Of a stretch of DNA of 64,000 nucleotides, positions 1-11,400 are shown one piece after another. Below the pieces are notes generated by a model. The model saw only the letters and a program-made list of their open reading frames with translations. It was not told the DNA's origin and searched no databases. Position numbers and translations under genes: made by a program. The DNA is taken from positions 1-64,000 of the forward strand of contig CAUYLG010026597.1 in assembly GCA_963573385.1 (NCBI GenBank). The letters are read 5' to 3'. The stretch comes from Cacajao melanocephalus. Lineage: Eukaryota > Chordata > Mammalia > Primates > Pitheciidae. Every line of letters begins with the position of its first letter. The stretch's first letter is position 1.

Positions 1-239
1 TACCTGTGAGTGTGAACTGGCTTCATGGTTGAACTGGTGTTTTCTGTGTGTAACGTGCTGGTCACGAGGGTGGAGGCTGAAGTCACAGAGTTCACTGTGC
101 CCTGGTTTTGAAGAGCTCATGGTTTAGTGGAGAAAGTGAGCCCAATCCTGATGCTAGAAGGGACACTCCAGAGGGCACACTGCCACCCCCTTCTCACCAG
201 CTACTACCCACCGCCACTGCTACTATTCATGACAACATC
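1..239. other. Unique intronic sequence
   Basis: I see no gene, RNA or recognisable repeat in this stretch up to the MIR that starts near 240. Confidence 0.5.
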
Positions 240-500
240 AGTATCAACAATCCTCAGCATTTATTAAGCATGTAATAGGTCCAGGCCTTGTGTCTAGCCC
301 TTTGCATGTGATATCTTCTTAAATACATTCCCCAACCCTATGAAGTATAGGTATTGTTTTCTCCTTTTAATAATGAGAAATCTGAGGCTTGGAGAGGTTA
401 AATACATACCCCAGGCCTCACTGCTGAGAAATTGCCAGGCTGGGATTTGAACCCAGACTCTTCAGATGCTAGACGCTGAGATCCTCACTATGGGGTGGTT
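240..500 (-). repeat. MIR SINE
   Basis: The + strand shows the reverse complement of MIR: ATTTATTAAGCATG, then CCCTATGAAGTA, then AATCTGAGGCTTGGAGAGG, then GGATTTGAACCCAGACTC, in the correct order over about 260 bp. The copy is nearly full length, and its divergence fits a mammal-wide element. The GAACCC block comes from the tRNA-derived head and does not mark a tRNA gene. Confidence 0.9.
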
Positions 501-1977
501 CGTGCAAATAAAGAACATGGATGGGTGATGGGCCTTTCCCTAATTTTCTTAACTATGTGGCCTTTCTGTCTTTTGTTTTATTTGGTTTTGCTGCTTTTCT
601 TTTGAGTACAGAGAGATAGTTCTATGGCATAAGATAACTGACAGCACACAGGTGATGATAAACAGCAGTCAACTCTCAGCTCTGGGGACACAACAGGGAG
701 TAGTGGGGATTGTGGCAAAGCCGAGAGAGGTAGTGACTGTTGAATTCCAGGCAGTTGTCACTGTATTGGAATATAGTCACAGAGCTGCTGATTTGCAGTT
801 CTATTATTGTTTTTTTTAAAGAGAAGCTGGGAATCTGGACTTCAAGGGAAGTCTACAAGTTGTTAAAGACTCCTCAGTTTTTTAAGCAACCCTCAGCCAA
901 CAATAATGGGTTGTGATGAAAGCATAGTGTCTTAGTGAGTGTATGTTGTGCCATATTGCCAGAGAACCTCCTGCAGTCCTACTGGTGTCCCTCCCCCTGC
1001 CTCACACCCTCACACCTACGGAGGGGCCTTCTAAGCTACCTGATGGCGTTCCTTCCTGGCATGTCTGGTTGTTAAGGGACGATCCTGCCTGGGCTGTCTG
1101 AGCCAGGACCATTCCCAGTCTGTCTTGGGCACTTGGCTTCCTTTGCCATACATTCTTGGGGTTACTTTTCCTGTCTTCAGCACTGATTTAGAGCAGTCAG
1201 AAGATTCCAGAACACTTGAGTGGATGCAAGGAAAATTGCTTAGAATTCACACTTTAGAAATCTTGCTGTAAGAAGAGAACAAGAGGTCACTACTGGAGTC
1301 GGTGCCAAATGGAACATTTCGAGCTTGTCTAAAGAAGCCTTTTTCTTCCCACAGCACAGTTCACTGATGAATTCGTAGCGCTTGGGATTATAAAGTCAAA
1401 TCTCTCCGGGTCAGCAGGATCGGATAATTTGATGTCAACTTATTATGCTGTCAGCCTGTGCTTCTGCTCAGACAGAGGTGGGTTTTAGCCCCCCGTCATT
1501 TGCGGATTGTCGTGGGGATGGGGAGTAATAGCCCCTGTTTTCACGCAGGTACAGTTCAGTATTCTGTGCAGGGTACCTGTTGTAACCCAGGGGAGAAGGA
1601 AGGTCTCAGGTACGGAGCTAGTGTTCTGAGGTTTGTTTCCTTTCCAATCTGTCTTTACATTCCAAGGACTTGTGTGTGGATAATGCGGAGACAAGGGCGA
1701 TTGCTACCTTGTGCCTGTAGCAGGCTTGCTGATTGACAGTAGGAGGGGGTATCCTGATAGTCACAGGGCTGTGTAGTCAGGAGGTGGCCACATGGTACTT
1801 GTTCTGGGTGAACCAGTGATGTCATTGGTACCCCCTGCCCTTCCCTGTCTTTTGCGGCAAGAGGGACAACATAAATGGAAGGTGGCTGGAGAAACCCTTC
1901 CAAGCTGCCCTGGTCATGGGTAGGATTGAACTGACTTCAAATTTCTCTGGAGGCATCACAGAGCAATGCTACCATGG
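501..1977. other. Unique intronic sequence
   Basis: About 1.5 kb without a repeat I can name. Short open frames occur on both strands near 1458-1903 but overlap each other and have no domain. Confidence 0.45.
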
Positions 1978-2021
1978 TGTAGCAGGTTGATACAGGTGTA
2001 GCAGGTTGATACAGGTTGATA
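1978..2021 (+). repeat. Short tandem duplication, 19-bp unit
   Basis: TGTAGCAGGTTGATACAGG occurs twice head to tail (1978-1996 and 1997-2015) without a mismatch, followed by a partial third TTGATA. Confidence 0.9.
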
Positions 2022-2054
2022 ACTTGTGCACTGTCATCTCTTTGTGACAATAGT

Positions 2055-2290
2055 AATAACAGCAGTAATTATAACAGCTGACATTTACTCACTGGGTTCC
2101 TACAGTACACAGCCAGCACTTGAAGTGTTTTAATCCTCACTCCAACTCCATGAAGGGGGTCCTGTTTTTATATTCCTTTTAGGGATGAGGAATTGAAGGC
2201 ATAGAAAGGTCTGGTGGCTTTCTCAAGGCCACATAGCTAGTACATGTTGGGCTGGGATTATGTACGCCAGACATTCTTGATTCCAGTCTA
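2055..2290 (-). repeat. MIR SINE
   Basis: Reverse-complement MIR landmarks appear in order: CTGACATTTACTCACTG, TTTTAATCCTCACTCCAA, GGGATGAGGAATTGAAGGC, and CAAGGCCACATAGCTAG followed by a degraded head. Confidence 0.85.
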
Positions 2291-2429
2291 CTGGACTGCT
2301 TGTTGCCGTGGGTATTTGAGTATTTGTGAGTTTCTTTTGGCTCCTGGTTGCAGGGTCACTGGCTGTCATAGGGAGTGGTAATTGGCTTTTCCAGATGCTC
2401 AGGTGACACAAAAGAGGTTGGCTGGAGTC

Positions 2430-2570
2430 ATGGACAGAACGTTGGATTTGGAGTTAGAAGGTCTCAGTTAAAAACCCTCAGACTCCTGCATTCTAGCTGT
2501 GGGAACCTTGAGCAGGTTGCTTGAACCTCTCACCTTGATTGCTTTGTTGAACTTGCAGGGTGCTAGCAAC
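2430..2570 (+). repeat. MIR SINE, head half
   Basis: The sequence resembles the 5' half of MIR in sense: TTGGATTTGGAGTTAGAAGG, then TCTAGCTGTGGGAACCTTGAG, then GGTTGCTTGAACCTCTC. The 3' half is not recognisable. Confidence 0.65.
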
Positions 2571-3034
2571 ACCTGCCCCCAGGGTAGGGGAGTGGTTTTG
2601 CAGATGAATGTGTTGTGAATGCTCTTCCTAGGTGGAGGGCCTCTAGCGCCATGGTTTCATCATCCTGTATCTGTCACTCATCCTGTAGGTCAGGGGTTTT
2701 GCTCATTTGTGGCCCCATAGAGACTCCTGGGTTTGTGTTTGCAGAGGCATCCCAGGCATAGGGGAGACAGGTGGCTCAGTGGCACTGGTTCCTACTGCCA
2801 GGCTTGCAGAGCTCACTGCAGAAGGGCTGTGGGTGGGGATGGAAGACTGTCCCCTTCCTTCTCCTGAGGGACGTGCTGCCAGCTGTCACAGAGGTAACAT
2901 TATTGTTCTGTTCTCCTGTCAACTGGAAGAGAGCTTGACCAGAAAGTCTCTCTGCTGTCTTGACCCATGCCATTAAAATCTTGTTTAGTGGAGACCCGTA
3001 CATGGCCTTTGATTGTAGGTCTTGCAGAGCTAGA

Positions 3035-3185
3035 ATAATACCTCTCACTTAGGCAAGTTGCTTAGCCTCCTAGAGCCCCAGCTTCTTCATGTGTTTATTG
3101 AGGACAATGACATTTTCTTGTAAGGTTGTTGGGAGGATTAAATAAAATGATGGAAATAAAGTACCTTCTATCGGGTGCTCCTGCA
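3035..3185 (+). repeat. MIR SINE fragment
   Basis: MIR sense blocks are GGCAAGTTGCTTAGCCTCC, CCCAGCTTCTTCATGTG and GGTTGTTGGGAGGATTAAAT. The tRNA-like head is missing. Confidence 0.75.
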
Positions 3186-3555
3186 TGCTAATTTCTTTGT
3201 TTTCCCATCTTGGTCATCACCTTGTTGCTTTCTCAGGCCAGGAATGCTGAACAGGGTTTCCTGCAGAAAGGATATCTTCATGGTGTCAATGTGAAGCTGG
3301 TGTTAAAGGCTGCAGCACATGAAGGGGAAGGGAATCTCTGACTGCTTTCCAGAGCTGTGCTGTGGTTAATAGGGTTGCTCAGGGAATGGGGAGGTGAAAA
3401 TAAAGGCAAAGAGGAGCAGGCCTAGGGTGCAGGATGTCATCAGTACGCATGTGCTAGCCACACCCAGAGTTTGTTCCCCAGGGCTCCTGCCTTTGATGCT
3501 TCTCTGGACTTAGAATCCCACTGATTTGGTCTGGATCTTTTGCTGCTTCTGTGTG
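3186..3555. other. Unique intronic sequence
   Basis: No repeat or gene recognised between two MIR fragments. Confidence 0.4.
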
Positions 3556-3559
3556 GATT

Positions 3560-3675
3560 TGATGAGTTGCTCTAACTTCTCTGTGCCTCAGTTTCTTTAT
3601 TTTCCAAACAGGAATAATGATACCTAATTCCTCGGGGTTTGAACCTATTAAATGGGTGAATAAATAAGTGAGTGA
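3560..3675 (+). repeat. MIR SINE fragment
   Basis: The core is CTCTGTGCCTCAGTTTCTTT followed by CAGGAATAATGATACCTA, the middle of MIR in sense. The ends are degraded. Confidence 0.7.
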
Positions 3676-3794
3676 GTGTCAGGTATCTGTATGACACACT
3701 CCAGTAGGAAGGTTCCCTTTTCCCTTTGGAGAAGCAGCAGAAGAGGCAGGAGGAATAGTATAGCCCGACCACCACCACAGCCACTAACTCTGAT

Positions 3795-3900
3795 TTTTTT
3801 ACCACTTACTGGGGGCCAAGCCTGTGTTGAGGCACTTTATCAACACCATTTCTTCTGGTCACCAGGATGTTACTTTCAGTTCTTACTTAGCTTCATACTT
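3795..3900 (-). repeat. Possible MIR tail
   Basis: CCACTTACTGGGGGCCAAGC followed by GAGGCACTTTATC resembles the 3' part of MIR in reverse. The match is short and weak. Confidence 0.4.
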
Positions 3901-4162
3901 CATTGATTTTGAAGGGGTTAAATTTAAAAAGACCAAAACAATTTGAATATAATATATATTATAGAAAATCTTGCTGTACTGAAATGAAACGGGGAAAAAA
4001 AAAAGAGAAAATAGTCTTGCTTGGATTAAGATGACAACAAATAGTTAACATAGAGCTCACAATGTCTGGGGTTTCTGGGGGCTAATGCCAATCCCTTTTC
4101 ACTGAGACATAAGTGAGACCTGTGGCTACACGAGGTTTACGGAACGTCTCTCCTGACCCATT

Positions 4163-4472
4163 ATTATTTATTTTAATTTTTATTTTTTTCCTGAGACGGA
4201 GTCTTGCTTTGTTGCCCAGGCTGGAGTGCAGTGATGCGATCTTGGCTCACGGCAACCTCTGCCATCCGAGTTCAAGAAATTCTCCTGCCTCAGCCTCCTG
4301 AGTAGCTGAGATTATAGGCATGCACCACCATGCCTAGCTAATTTTTTGCATTTTTAGTAGAGATGGGGTTTCACCCTGTTGGCCAGGCTGGTCTCGAACT
4401 CTTGACCTCGTGATCCACCCACCTCAGCCTCCCAAAGTGCTGGGATTACAGGCGTGAGTCATCGTGCCTGGC
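4163..4472 (-). mobile_element. Alu, full-length dimer
   Basis: T-rich tail on the left, then GAGACGGAGTCTTGCTTTG, the middle A-rich linker in reverse, and the 5' end at ...GTGCCTGGCC. The element is flanked by a perfect 15-bp target-site duplication, CTCTCCTGACCCATT, at 4148-4162 and 4473-4487. That confirms both borders and a target-primed insertion. Its features fit an AluS. Confidence 0.97.
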
Positions 4473-4487
4473 CTCTCCTGACCCATT

Positions 4488-4959
4488 CTAAATCTTCTTA
4501 TCTTGTCCTCACGTTTACACCGTTCCTGATGATGTTCTTTATCCCATACACTCCAGACCACGTTGAGGTGCTGCTGCTTCTGTTGGAGCTGATGAATCAG
4601 TGCAGGCAGCTGTTGGGCTTTTTGTCTGTGGTTCCTTGAGACTCAGGCTTCAAATAAAGACTTTCACACTTTGTGACTTCTTTTGAATTCTATTTTATGA
4701 AATGAAGAGATTTTAAGAACTTAGGAAGATGACACCGTCTGGTTTGAGGGCTGCCTCACAGTGTCTATGCTTACCATTTAAGGTTTTACTTCTGGGAGCA
4801 GAAGTATTGGATTTTGCTGTTTGTTTCCTGTTTTATTGAGGGCTTAACATGGAAGCTGGAGGTTTACCTACCATGAAGTTGATGTTCAGTACATGTAAGT
4901 GGAAACAAAAATGAGGACATATTCCCAAAGTAAGTTTTTGTGATTTAGACCATCAGTCA
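4488..4959. other. Unique intronic sequence
   Basis: No repeat or gene recognised between the Alu and the first TCCA array. Confidence 0.4.
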
Positions 4960-5700
4960 GTCCTTCTGTCGGTCTATCCATCCATCCATCCACCCATCCA
5001 TCCACCCACCTACCCATCCACCGTCTTACCCATCCATGCATTTATTCATCTGTGCACTCATCTACCCATTCATCCACCCATTCATCTACCCATCCACATA
5101 CCTATACTTCATCCAATGATCCATCCATTCTCCATTTATCCTCCACCCGTCTACCCACTCGCCCATTCATATATCCACTTATTCATCCACTCACCCACCC
5201 AATCTTTCATCCATGCATCTGTCTATTCATCAGTCCCTCCATGTACCCATCCATCCATCCATCCATCCATCTATCTATCCATCCGCTTACCCGCTCATTT
5301 AAATATATACCCTTTCACTCATCCATACGTCTGTTTATCCATGCACTCACCTACCCATTCATCCACCCATTCATCTACCCACCTACTTATCTATCATCTG
5401 TCCATTGTCCATCCATCCTCTACCCATCTACCCTCTCACCCATTTATATATCCACTAATTCATCTGCTACCCACCCACGGTTTCATTCATCTGTCTGTTC
5501 ATTCGTTCGTCCATCCATCCATCCACCATTCATCCTTCACTCATTTACCCACTCACCCATTTATATATCCACTCATTCATCCACTAAGCCACCCACGCTC
5601 GCATTCATCCATCTGTCCATTCGTCAGACCATCTGTCTGTCTGTCCATCCGTCCATCTGTCCATCTGTCCATCCATCTATCCATCCATCCACCCACCCAT
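4960..5700 (+). repeat. (TCCA)n tetranucleotide array 1
   Basis: About 740 bp of tandem TCCA/CCAT/TCAT with many point changes (TCTG, CACT, TTAT). It is read as long open frames of His-Pro-Ser-Ile-Thr in two phases because ATCC repeats contain no stop codon. These frames are artefacts. The purest run is near 5240-5285 and the edges are degenerate, as in an old expanded microsatellite. Confidence 0.95.
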
Positions 5701-5807
5701 TAATTCTGTCAAGTGAATGTTCTGGAACCTGTTTAATCAATCCATATTGTTGGACATTAGGGACTGTTAAAGTTTTTGCTATTGATATTGATGCTTCTTA
5801 AGTGACC

Positions 5808-6055
5808 TTTTAGTGGTTAAGAGGCTGGGCTAGGTTGTCACACTGCCTGGGTTTGAATTCTAACTCCACCCCATATTGTGTGACCTTGGATGATTCTTGA
5901 TCTCTCTGTACCTCAGTTTTCTCATCTGTAAAAGTAGAGATTACATCAGGATCTTTATCTTATACACAATCCATTTGAAGCATAGAACTGTGTTAAAATA
6001 CACAATCCATTTGAAGCATAGAACTGTGCTTAATAAGTGCACATGGTTCCCATAA
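5808..6055 (+). repeat. MIR SINE with internal duplication
   Basis: MIR sense blocks are AGTGGTTAAGAGGCTGGGC, GGGTTTGAATTCTAACTCC, ACCTCAGTTTTCTCATCTG and a degraded tail. Within the tail, a 31-bp segment (5962-5992) recurs exactly at 5998-6028, a 36-bp-period tandem duplication that arose after insertion. Confidence 0.85.
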
Positions 6056-6074
6056 CGTGTGGTGATGTTGAAAC

Positions 6075-6770
6075 CTTGCACATAGTTCTGGTTATTTCCT
6101 TAGGCTGTTTTCTGAAAGTGGAATTACTAACCAAAAGATATTTCAAAGGTTTTTCATGGGCGTTGCCAATTTGCCTTTCAGGAATGTTGTAAATTAGTCC
6201 AGCATTAACAGCTCCCCTAGATGAGAATGCCCATTTTACCTGAACATCTGCCAGTGCTGGGCAGTTACTTAATTTTTGCCAATTTTGTGAAAATTGTTAA
6301 TTCATTGTTTTATTTTTCAATACTTTTATGAATGGTGATTTTAAATGTCTTTTATTTGTTTACTGGTCATTTCGTGTTTCTCCCCCGCCCAAACTTCTTT
6401 TTCCTGACCTTTTCCATTAATATGTTTGCCTGTTTCTTAGAGCATATAATTCATTTCAATATTAAAAATAACCACTTATGCTGCAAATATTTTCCCCATA
6501 ATGTTTTTTAATATCTAGATGATATTCTTTGACATATGAAAATTTAAAATATTTATATAATAAAAGCTTTTACATGTTTCTGTAAGTTTAGAAAGACCTC
6601 GTCTACCTCTAAATCACAAGCGTGTGTGTGCATTTTTTTTACGTGTAATTCTTGAGTTAAACTGGATTCGTGTTGGTTAATGATGTAAGGTAGGCAATTT
6701 ATAATTTTCCTTTAGTTAACCAGTTATCCAAATTCCATTTTATTGAATCTAGAATCTAAAATGCCATTTT
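6075..6770 (-). mobile_element. Ancient L1 (L1M-type) fragment
   Basis: The + strand resembles the reverse complement of an old L1 3' region: GTGGAATTACTAACCAAAAG, TTGCCAATTTGCCTTTC, GAGAATGCCCATTTTACC, and later TTGCAAATATTTTCCCC-like text. Divergence is high and the borders are soft. Confidence 0.6.
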
Positions 6771-6774
6771 ATCA

Positions 6775-6935
6775 TATATAAAAATTTATATACACACATA
6801 TTGTGCATATATACATGTTATATATATATATTATATGTATATAATATATATATGTATGTATATATATAATATATATGTATGTATATATATATTATATATA
6901 TGTATGTGTGTATATATATATATATATATATGTAT
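6775..6935. repeat. (TA)n / (TATG)n microsatellite
   Basis: About 160 bp of alternating TA with interspersed TATGTATG units and ACACAC at the left edge. The longest uninterrupted TA-type run is near 6910-6932. It produces Tyr/Ile/Met-rich spurious frames. Confidence 0.93.
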
Positions 6936-6939
6936 GTTT

Positions 6940-7680
6940 CTGGGCTTTTTGTGCAATTCAGTTTTTTGTTTGTGCTTTGTTACTACCTTATTGTATCTTT
7001 ATTTTTTAATAATTGGCAGTACAAGTCTTGAATTCTTTTTTGTTTGTTTCAGAAATTTCTGGGCTATTCCTGTTTGTTATTTATTTAAAATAAAATTGTC
7101 AAGTTTACAAAATCCAGATGGGGTTTTGAATGAAATTGCTTTAAGTTGAAAAAATTAACATGTTTACAGTAATGAAACTTCCCATCCACAAATATAGAAA
7201 TGTCTCCATTTGGTAAAATCTTTTTTTTTTAATGTATCACAGTTAAGTTTTGTGGATTTCTTCATTTAATCCTGCACATTTCTTGTTAAATATATTTGTA
7301 GGCATTTTCTATTTTTGTTGCCTTTATAAATAGAATTTTTTTCTACTATATTTTCTCACTGGTTATTGCTGATTGTTGATTAGATCTTTATTTGGTAACT
7401 ACACATCTTTCTGAATTTTTAAATTCATTCTAAAGTTTTTCATTTCATTTTCTTGGGCTACGATAATATATGATTATGTATGCAAATCATATTTTAAAGA
7501 TTCTTTTGTGTAGATTACTTCTCATTTTTGTTTCCTGCCTTATTGCATTGGCTAGAAGTGCTAAACTGATATTAAAAAAAATGGTTTTGAATGTCAGGCT
7601 TGAATTTTTAATGGTGAAATTTTATGTACTACAGAACTTGGATGGGTGGGTGGTCATAGTTGTACTTTTGGATTAGCCTT
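6940..7680 (-). mobile_element. Ancient L1 ORF2-region fragment
   Basis: The text is antisense to L1 ORF2: AATTTCTGGGCTATTCCTG, AATGAAACTTCCCATCCAC, TTGGCTAGAAGTGCTAAAC. No open ORF2 frame survives. It is probably the same old element as 6075-6770, split by the TA expansion. Confidence 0.65.
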
Positions 7681-8640
7681 CTAAATGCTTCTCAAATACA
7701 TATGTCTGTTCATATGTCTGGCTGTTTCTGTACTCACTTTACAACCTCCACCACCGTAGAAGTGAAAATAAAGAATGAGAATATATCTCCGCAGGATCGT
7801 GGGCTACGTGATGGAAGTTGTAGTGGGGAACACAGGTGGTAGATTTCAGCCACCCTGGTTTTTGGTGCATCTTCCTGGATGTGCTTATTCCACAGACTGC
7901 CCAGGTTTAACAAGGAATACTGAACTGACAAACTTGTCCTTGAGGTTGTTAATCCTGACTAATTTAGTCAGCCTCTTTTTCTGAGTTAGAGACCTGTAAG
8001 TAGCTCTTCTGTCTTCTGTAATTTCTCTCTGCACCTGTCCCCCCCTCTGGCATCCACCGCCCCCACAGCCACATGGGGAAGACCCTAGCAAAGGCGGTGA
8101 CCTTGCCCCCGGGTCGTTTCATCCTAGACTTCAACATGCATGACTCAGCTTTGTGCTCCGCAGACTTGAGCTGATCTGTTGGGATAGCCGAGAGCAGCAT
8201 TTCAGGTAATTGGGCTGTAATTGGCCTGCGTGTGGACAGCAGGTCTCCAGTGTGTGGCTTCTGTTTCTGGGGAGTTTCCTTGAATGGGAGGAAATGAGGC
8301 AGTGACCTCTCTGTCTGTCTGAGAGCAGAGCTCCTATGACTCACTCTGGCTCCTACCTCCCACATCCCACCCCCAAGCTCTGAGCTGGTGCTTCTTGTTC
8401 CATGGGCTGGTGTGGGCGATGGTGTGGATGGCAGAGCAGGATGATGCCAGCACATTCCTGGGAGGCAGTGCCAGGTGTCTCTGGTGTGCTAGGTGCTGTC
8501 CTGGGACTGCAGGTACCCAGCTGCTCTGTGGATCTGCCCTGCTGGGGGTTAGCTCCTGATCATTTGTCCTATGACACCTTCTACAAATTTCTTCCTCCTT
8601 CTCACTGAAGTTTCTTTCTTTAGCTCTTGCATCCCCCATT
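7681..8640. other. Unique intronic sequence
   Basis: About 960 bp with no repeat I can name. Several overlapping open frames up to 163 codons on the minus strand (7964-8455) have no domain and no repeated codon pattern. Confidence 0.45.
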
Positions 8641-9480
8641 CTTTTCCTTTTTAAATTGTGATAAAATACATATAAAATTTACTGTCTTAATTTTTCTTTT
8701 TCTTTCTTTTTTTTTTTTTTTTAGTTAGAGTTTTGCTCTTGTCACCCAGGCTGGAATGCAGTGGTGCAATCTCGGCTCACTGCGACGTCTGCCTCGGGGT
8801 TCAAGTGACTATCCTGTCTCAACCTCATTAGTAACTGGGATTACAGGCACCCGTCACCACACCTGGCTAATTTTTGTACTTTTAGTAAAGACAGGGTTTC
8901 ACCATGTTGGCCAGGCTGGTCTCAAACTTCTGACCTCCGGTGATCCACCCGCCTTGGCCTCCTGAGTGCTGGGATTATAGGTGTGAGGTGACCCACTGCA
9001 CCCGGCCCTAATCATTTTTAAGTGTACATTTCAGAGGTATAAGGTACATTCATAGTGACGTGCAGCCATCACCACTGTCCATCCAGAGAACTCTTTTCAT
9101 CTTGCAAAATTGAATCTCTGTCCTCATTAAACAGTAACTCCGCATTCTCCCCTACCCCCAGTCCCTGACAACAACCATTCTACTTTCTGTCTCTATGAAA
9201 TAGAATACTCTAGGGACCTCAGATAAGTGGAAGTATACAGTTTCTTTTGTTTTTTGTTTTTTGTTTTTTGTTTTTTTTGTGACTGGCTTATTTCATTCAG
9301 CATAGTGTCCTCAAGGTTCATCCATATTATAGTGTATGTCAGAATTCACTTCCTTTCGAAGGCCGACTATACTCCATTCTGTGTGTCTACCACGTTTTGT
9401 TTATCCATTCATCCATCGATGCAAAATCGGGCTGCTTCTATCTTTTGACTATTGTGAAATACTCCTCTGATCTATTATAG
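8641..9480 (-). mobile_element. L1M 3' end, split by an Alu
   Basis: The left part ends at AAAATTTACTGTCTTAA and the right part resumes at CATTTTTAAGTGTACATTTC, continuing through GTGACTGGCTTATTTCATTC and TTTGTTTATCCATTCATCC. This is the familiar antisense 3' end of L1M elements. An Alu at 8691-9007 separates the two halves. A (GTTTTTT)n run at 9240-9276 lies inside. Confidence 0.75.
8691..9007 (-). mobile_element. Alu dimer inserted in L1M
   Basis: T-rich tail at 8691-8722, GAGTTTTGCTCTTGTCACCC, the second arm from ACAGGGTTTCACCATGTTGG, and a 5' end at ...CACCCGGCC. The flanks CTTAATTTTT and CCTAATCATTTTT look like a slightly mutated target duplication. Confidence 0.93.
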
Positions 9481-9484
9481 CCAA

Positions 9485-9640
9485 TAATAATAGTGGTCAA
9501 AGCACATAGCACTTTTTACAAAGTTGTTCCTATGAATTTTCATAAGAATTAGAAATTTGCCACTATCATCATCTCCATTTTATAGGTGAGGAAACTGAAG
9601 CTTGGCGAAGTTAAATTTGCCCAAAGTTACCTTTAGAAAA
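9485..9640 (-). repeat. MIR SINE fragment
   Basis: AGCACTTTTTACAAAGTTG, CATTTTATAGGTGAGGAAAC and GAAGCTTGGCGAAGTTAAAT match reverse MIR in order. Confidence 0.75.
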
Positions 9641-9985
9641 TAGCTTTACTGAGATATGTTCATATACCATATGACTCACCGGTTTAAAGTGTACAAGTCG
9701 GTGATTTTTAATGTATTTGCAGAGTTGTGCAACATCACCACAGTTAGTTGTAGCACATTTTTATTACCTGAAAAAGAAACACTATACCCTTTAGCTGTCA
9801 CTCCCCCATCCCTGCCATGGCAACCACAAATTTACTTTCTGTCCCCATAGATTTGCCTGTTCTGGACTTTGATATGAACAGACTCGCACAAAGTAAGGTC
9901 TTTTGTGTCTGGCTTTTTTCACTTAGCATAATATTTTTTAGTTCTCCAAGTTGTAGCATGTAGCATCAGTGCTCATGTCTTTTTA
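9641..9985 (-). mobile_element. L1M 3' end fragment
   Basis: ATAGCTTTACTGAGATATG, TTAAAGTGTACAAGTCGGTG, TGCCATGGCAACCACAAAT and TCACTTAGCATAATATTTT follow the order of an antisense L1M 3' UTR. The copy is separate from 8641-9480 because the same region is repeated. Confidence 0.75.
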
Positions 9986-9997
9986 TTTCCTCAAATT

Positions 9998-10126
9998 CTT
10001 TTTTTTTTAAAAAAAAATAGAGATGAGGTCTCATTGTGTGGCTCAGTCTTGTCTTGAACTCCTGGACTCAAGTGCTTCGGCTTCCCAAAGTGCTGGGGTT
10101 ACAGGTGTGAGCCACTGTGCCCAGCC
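9998..10126 (-). mobile_element. Free left Alu monomer (FLAM-like)
   Basis: T-rich tail, GAGATGAGGTCTCATTGTG, TTGAACTCCTGGACTCAAG, CCCAAAGTGCTGGGGTTAC and the end TGTGCCCAGCC. Only one arm is present, with the left-arm sequence ending in the tail, so it is a monomeric fossil Alu or an Alu that lost its right arm. Confidence 0.8.
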
Positions 10127-10199
10127 TTATTTTCTGAGATTAGTTTTTGAACTCAGACATCTGAGTCCAGAGTCTCATTGTTCAGCCACATTGCTGTCC

Positions 10200-11210
10200 C
10201 GTGTCCTCCTTTAAACATTCTATACAAGTTCATGTTTGATATCTTCCCAGCTTCCCCTCACATCAAGAGACTGGGGTTCCGCTTTGTACGTCTCTTGCTC
10301 ACTGTCATGTGGCACATAAGGGCTTCTTAAATTAAAAATTAGTAACTTGAAAATAAGTGCTTAGTCTGTTGAATGCTGTCTGTCGGACAGTGTTGCAAAC
10401 TAAGTGCATGCAAGGAGTCACTCGTGTTAGTATTCTATGCATGATGGTTGTGTGTCATGTTTTGCCATTAGAAATGAGAACAGACAAATGAGAAAATGTT
10501 CATTAAAGGGCTCTGAAACAGTGTGAATTATAAATGTATTGACGGTGGGGATGTGTCACCATTTGTAATTAGATTCAGGAGCTGATAAACAGCCCACGAG
10601 ACGGAGATTTGCACACAGTGGCCCTGGGCCTGTGGCCAGCTGTGACAGGTAGGGTTCCACAGTCTCAAGGTCACTGGCCTATGTCATAAAAGGCTGTTTA
10701 CTGAGGACAAGCTGGGAAGGTGACCCTTAGTCCAGAGGACACAGCCACCTGGGGTGAGGAGTAATTACCTGCTTGAGGCCCCTGAGCTACTAAGTACAGA
10801 CCCAAGTCTCTGTGATTCCAAAGTCCCTGCCTTGCCCTGCTCTCTCTAGCCTTGGGTGTGGACAGGCTGTGTTGGAGGCTGGTCAGGGACCAAAACATTC
10901 TCTGAAAGTAGGAGCTGATTGTAGCTCTCAGACTGCAGGTTTCTTTTGGAGAGGCTATGCAAATGGAAGGGGTGGTCTGAAAAGCAGTGCTGTGGCTTCA
11001 GAGTACTCTGTAGAGAGTCCAGTGATTCTTGCTATGTGGTCCCTGTGAAAAAATGTGTATGCACAAAAATTCCCGCTGCTCTTCTAGACCAGACACCCAG
11101 AGCTCTAGTTGGAGGCTGAGGGCCATGCCCTGGGGTTCTGGGCTGCCTCTGAGAATTCCCTTCCTTCCCTCCAGCCACGTCACTGGAGCCTTATAATATC
11201 AAACATGGGC
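10200..11210. other. Unique intronic sequence
   Basis: About 1 kb without recognisable repeats, genes or RNA. Confidence 0.45.
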
Positions 11211-11214
11211 ATGA

Positions 11215-11400
11215 CCACAATCACTCACACTCAGTGAGGGCTCATACTGTGCCAGGGACGTAACTGTTTGCATGAATTAGCTTATTAATTTTTGACAACG
11301 TGGTGGTTATTATTAACCTTATTTTACAGATGAGGAGACTCATGCATAGAGAAGGGGAAATCTTGCAAAACTCTATAAGGATGTCACTCAGACTGTATTT
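11215..11400 (-). repeat. MIR SINE fragment
   Basis: GAGGGCTCATACTGTGCCAG, TTATTTTACAGATGAGGAG and ATGCATAGAGAAGG are reverse-MIR landmarks. Confidence 0.8.

Noticed and set aside
240..500. tRNA-like GGATTTGAACCC block (also in other MIRs)
   Set aside because: It is the tRNA-derived head of MIR. No cloverleaf with intact stems or A/B boxes in the right spacing is seen.
5052..5801. Long His/Pro/Ser/Ile-rich open frame of about 250 codons
   Set aside because: It lies in a TCCA tetranucleotide array, and alternative phases are equally open. The repeat unit simply lacks stop codons.
6775..6935. Cluster of TATA boxes suggesting a promoter
   Set aside because: It is a TA/TATG microsatellite with no initiator, CpG island or exon nearby.
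7964..8455. 163-codon minus-strand open frame as a gene
   Set aside because: No domain or homology recognised, it overlaps other frames, and it is antisense in an intron. Length alone is not convincing at this window size.
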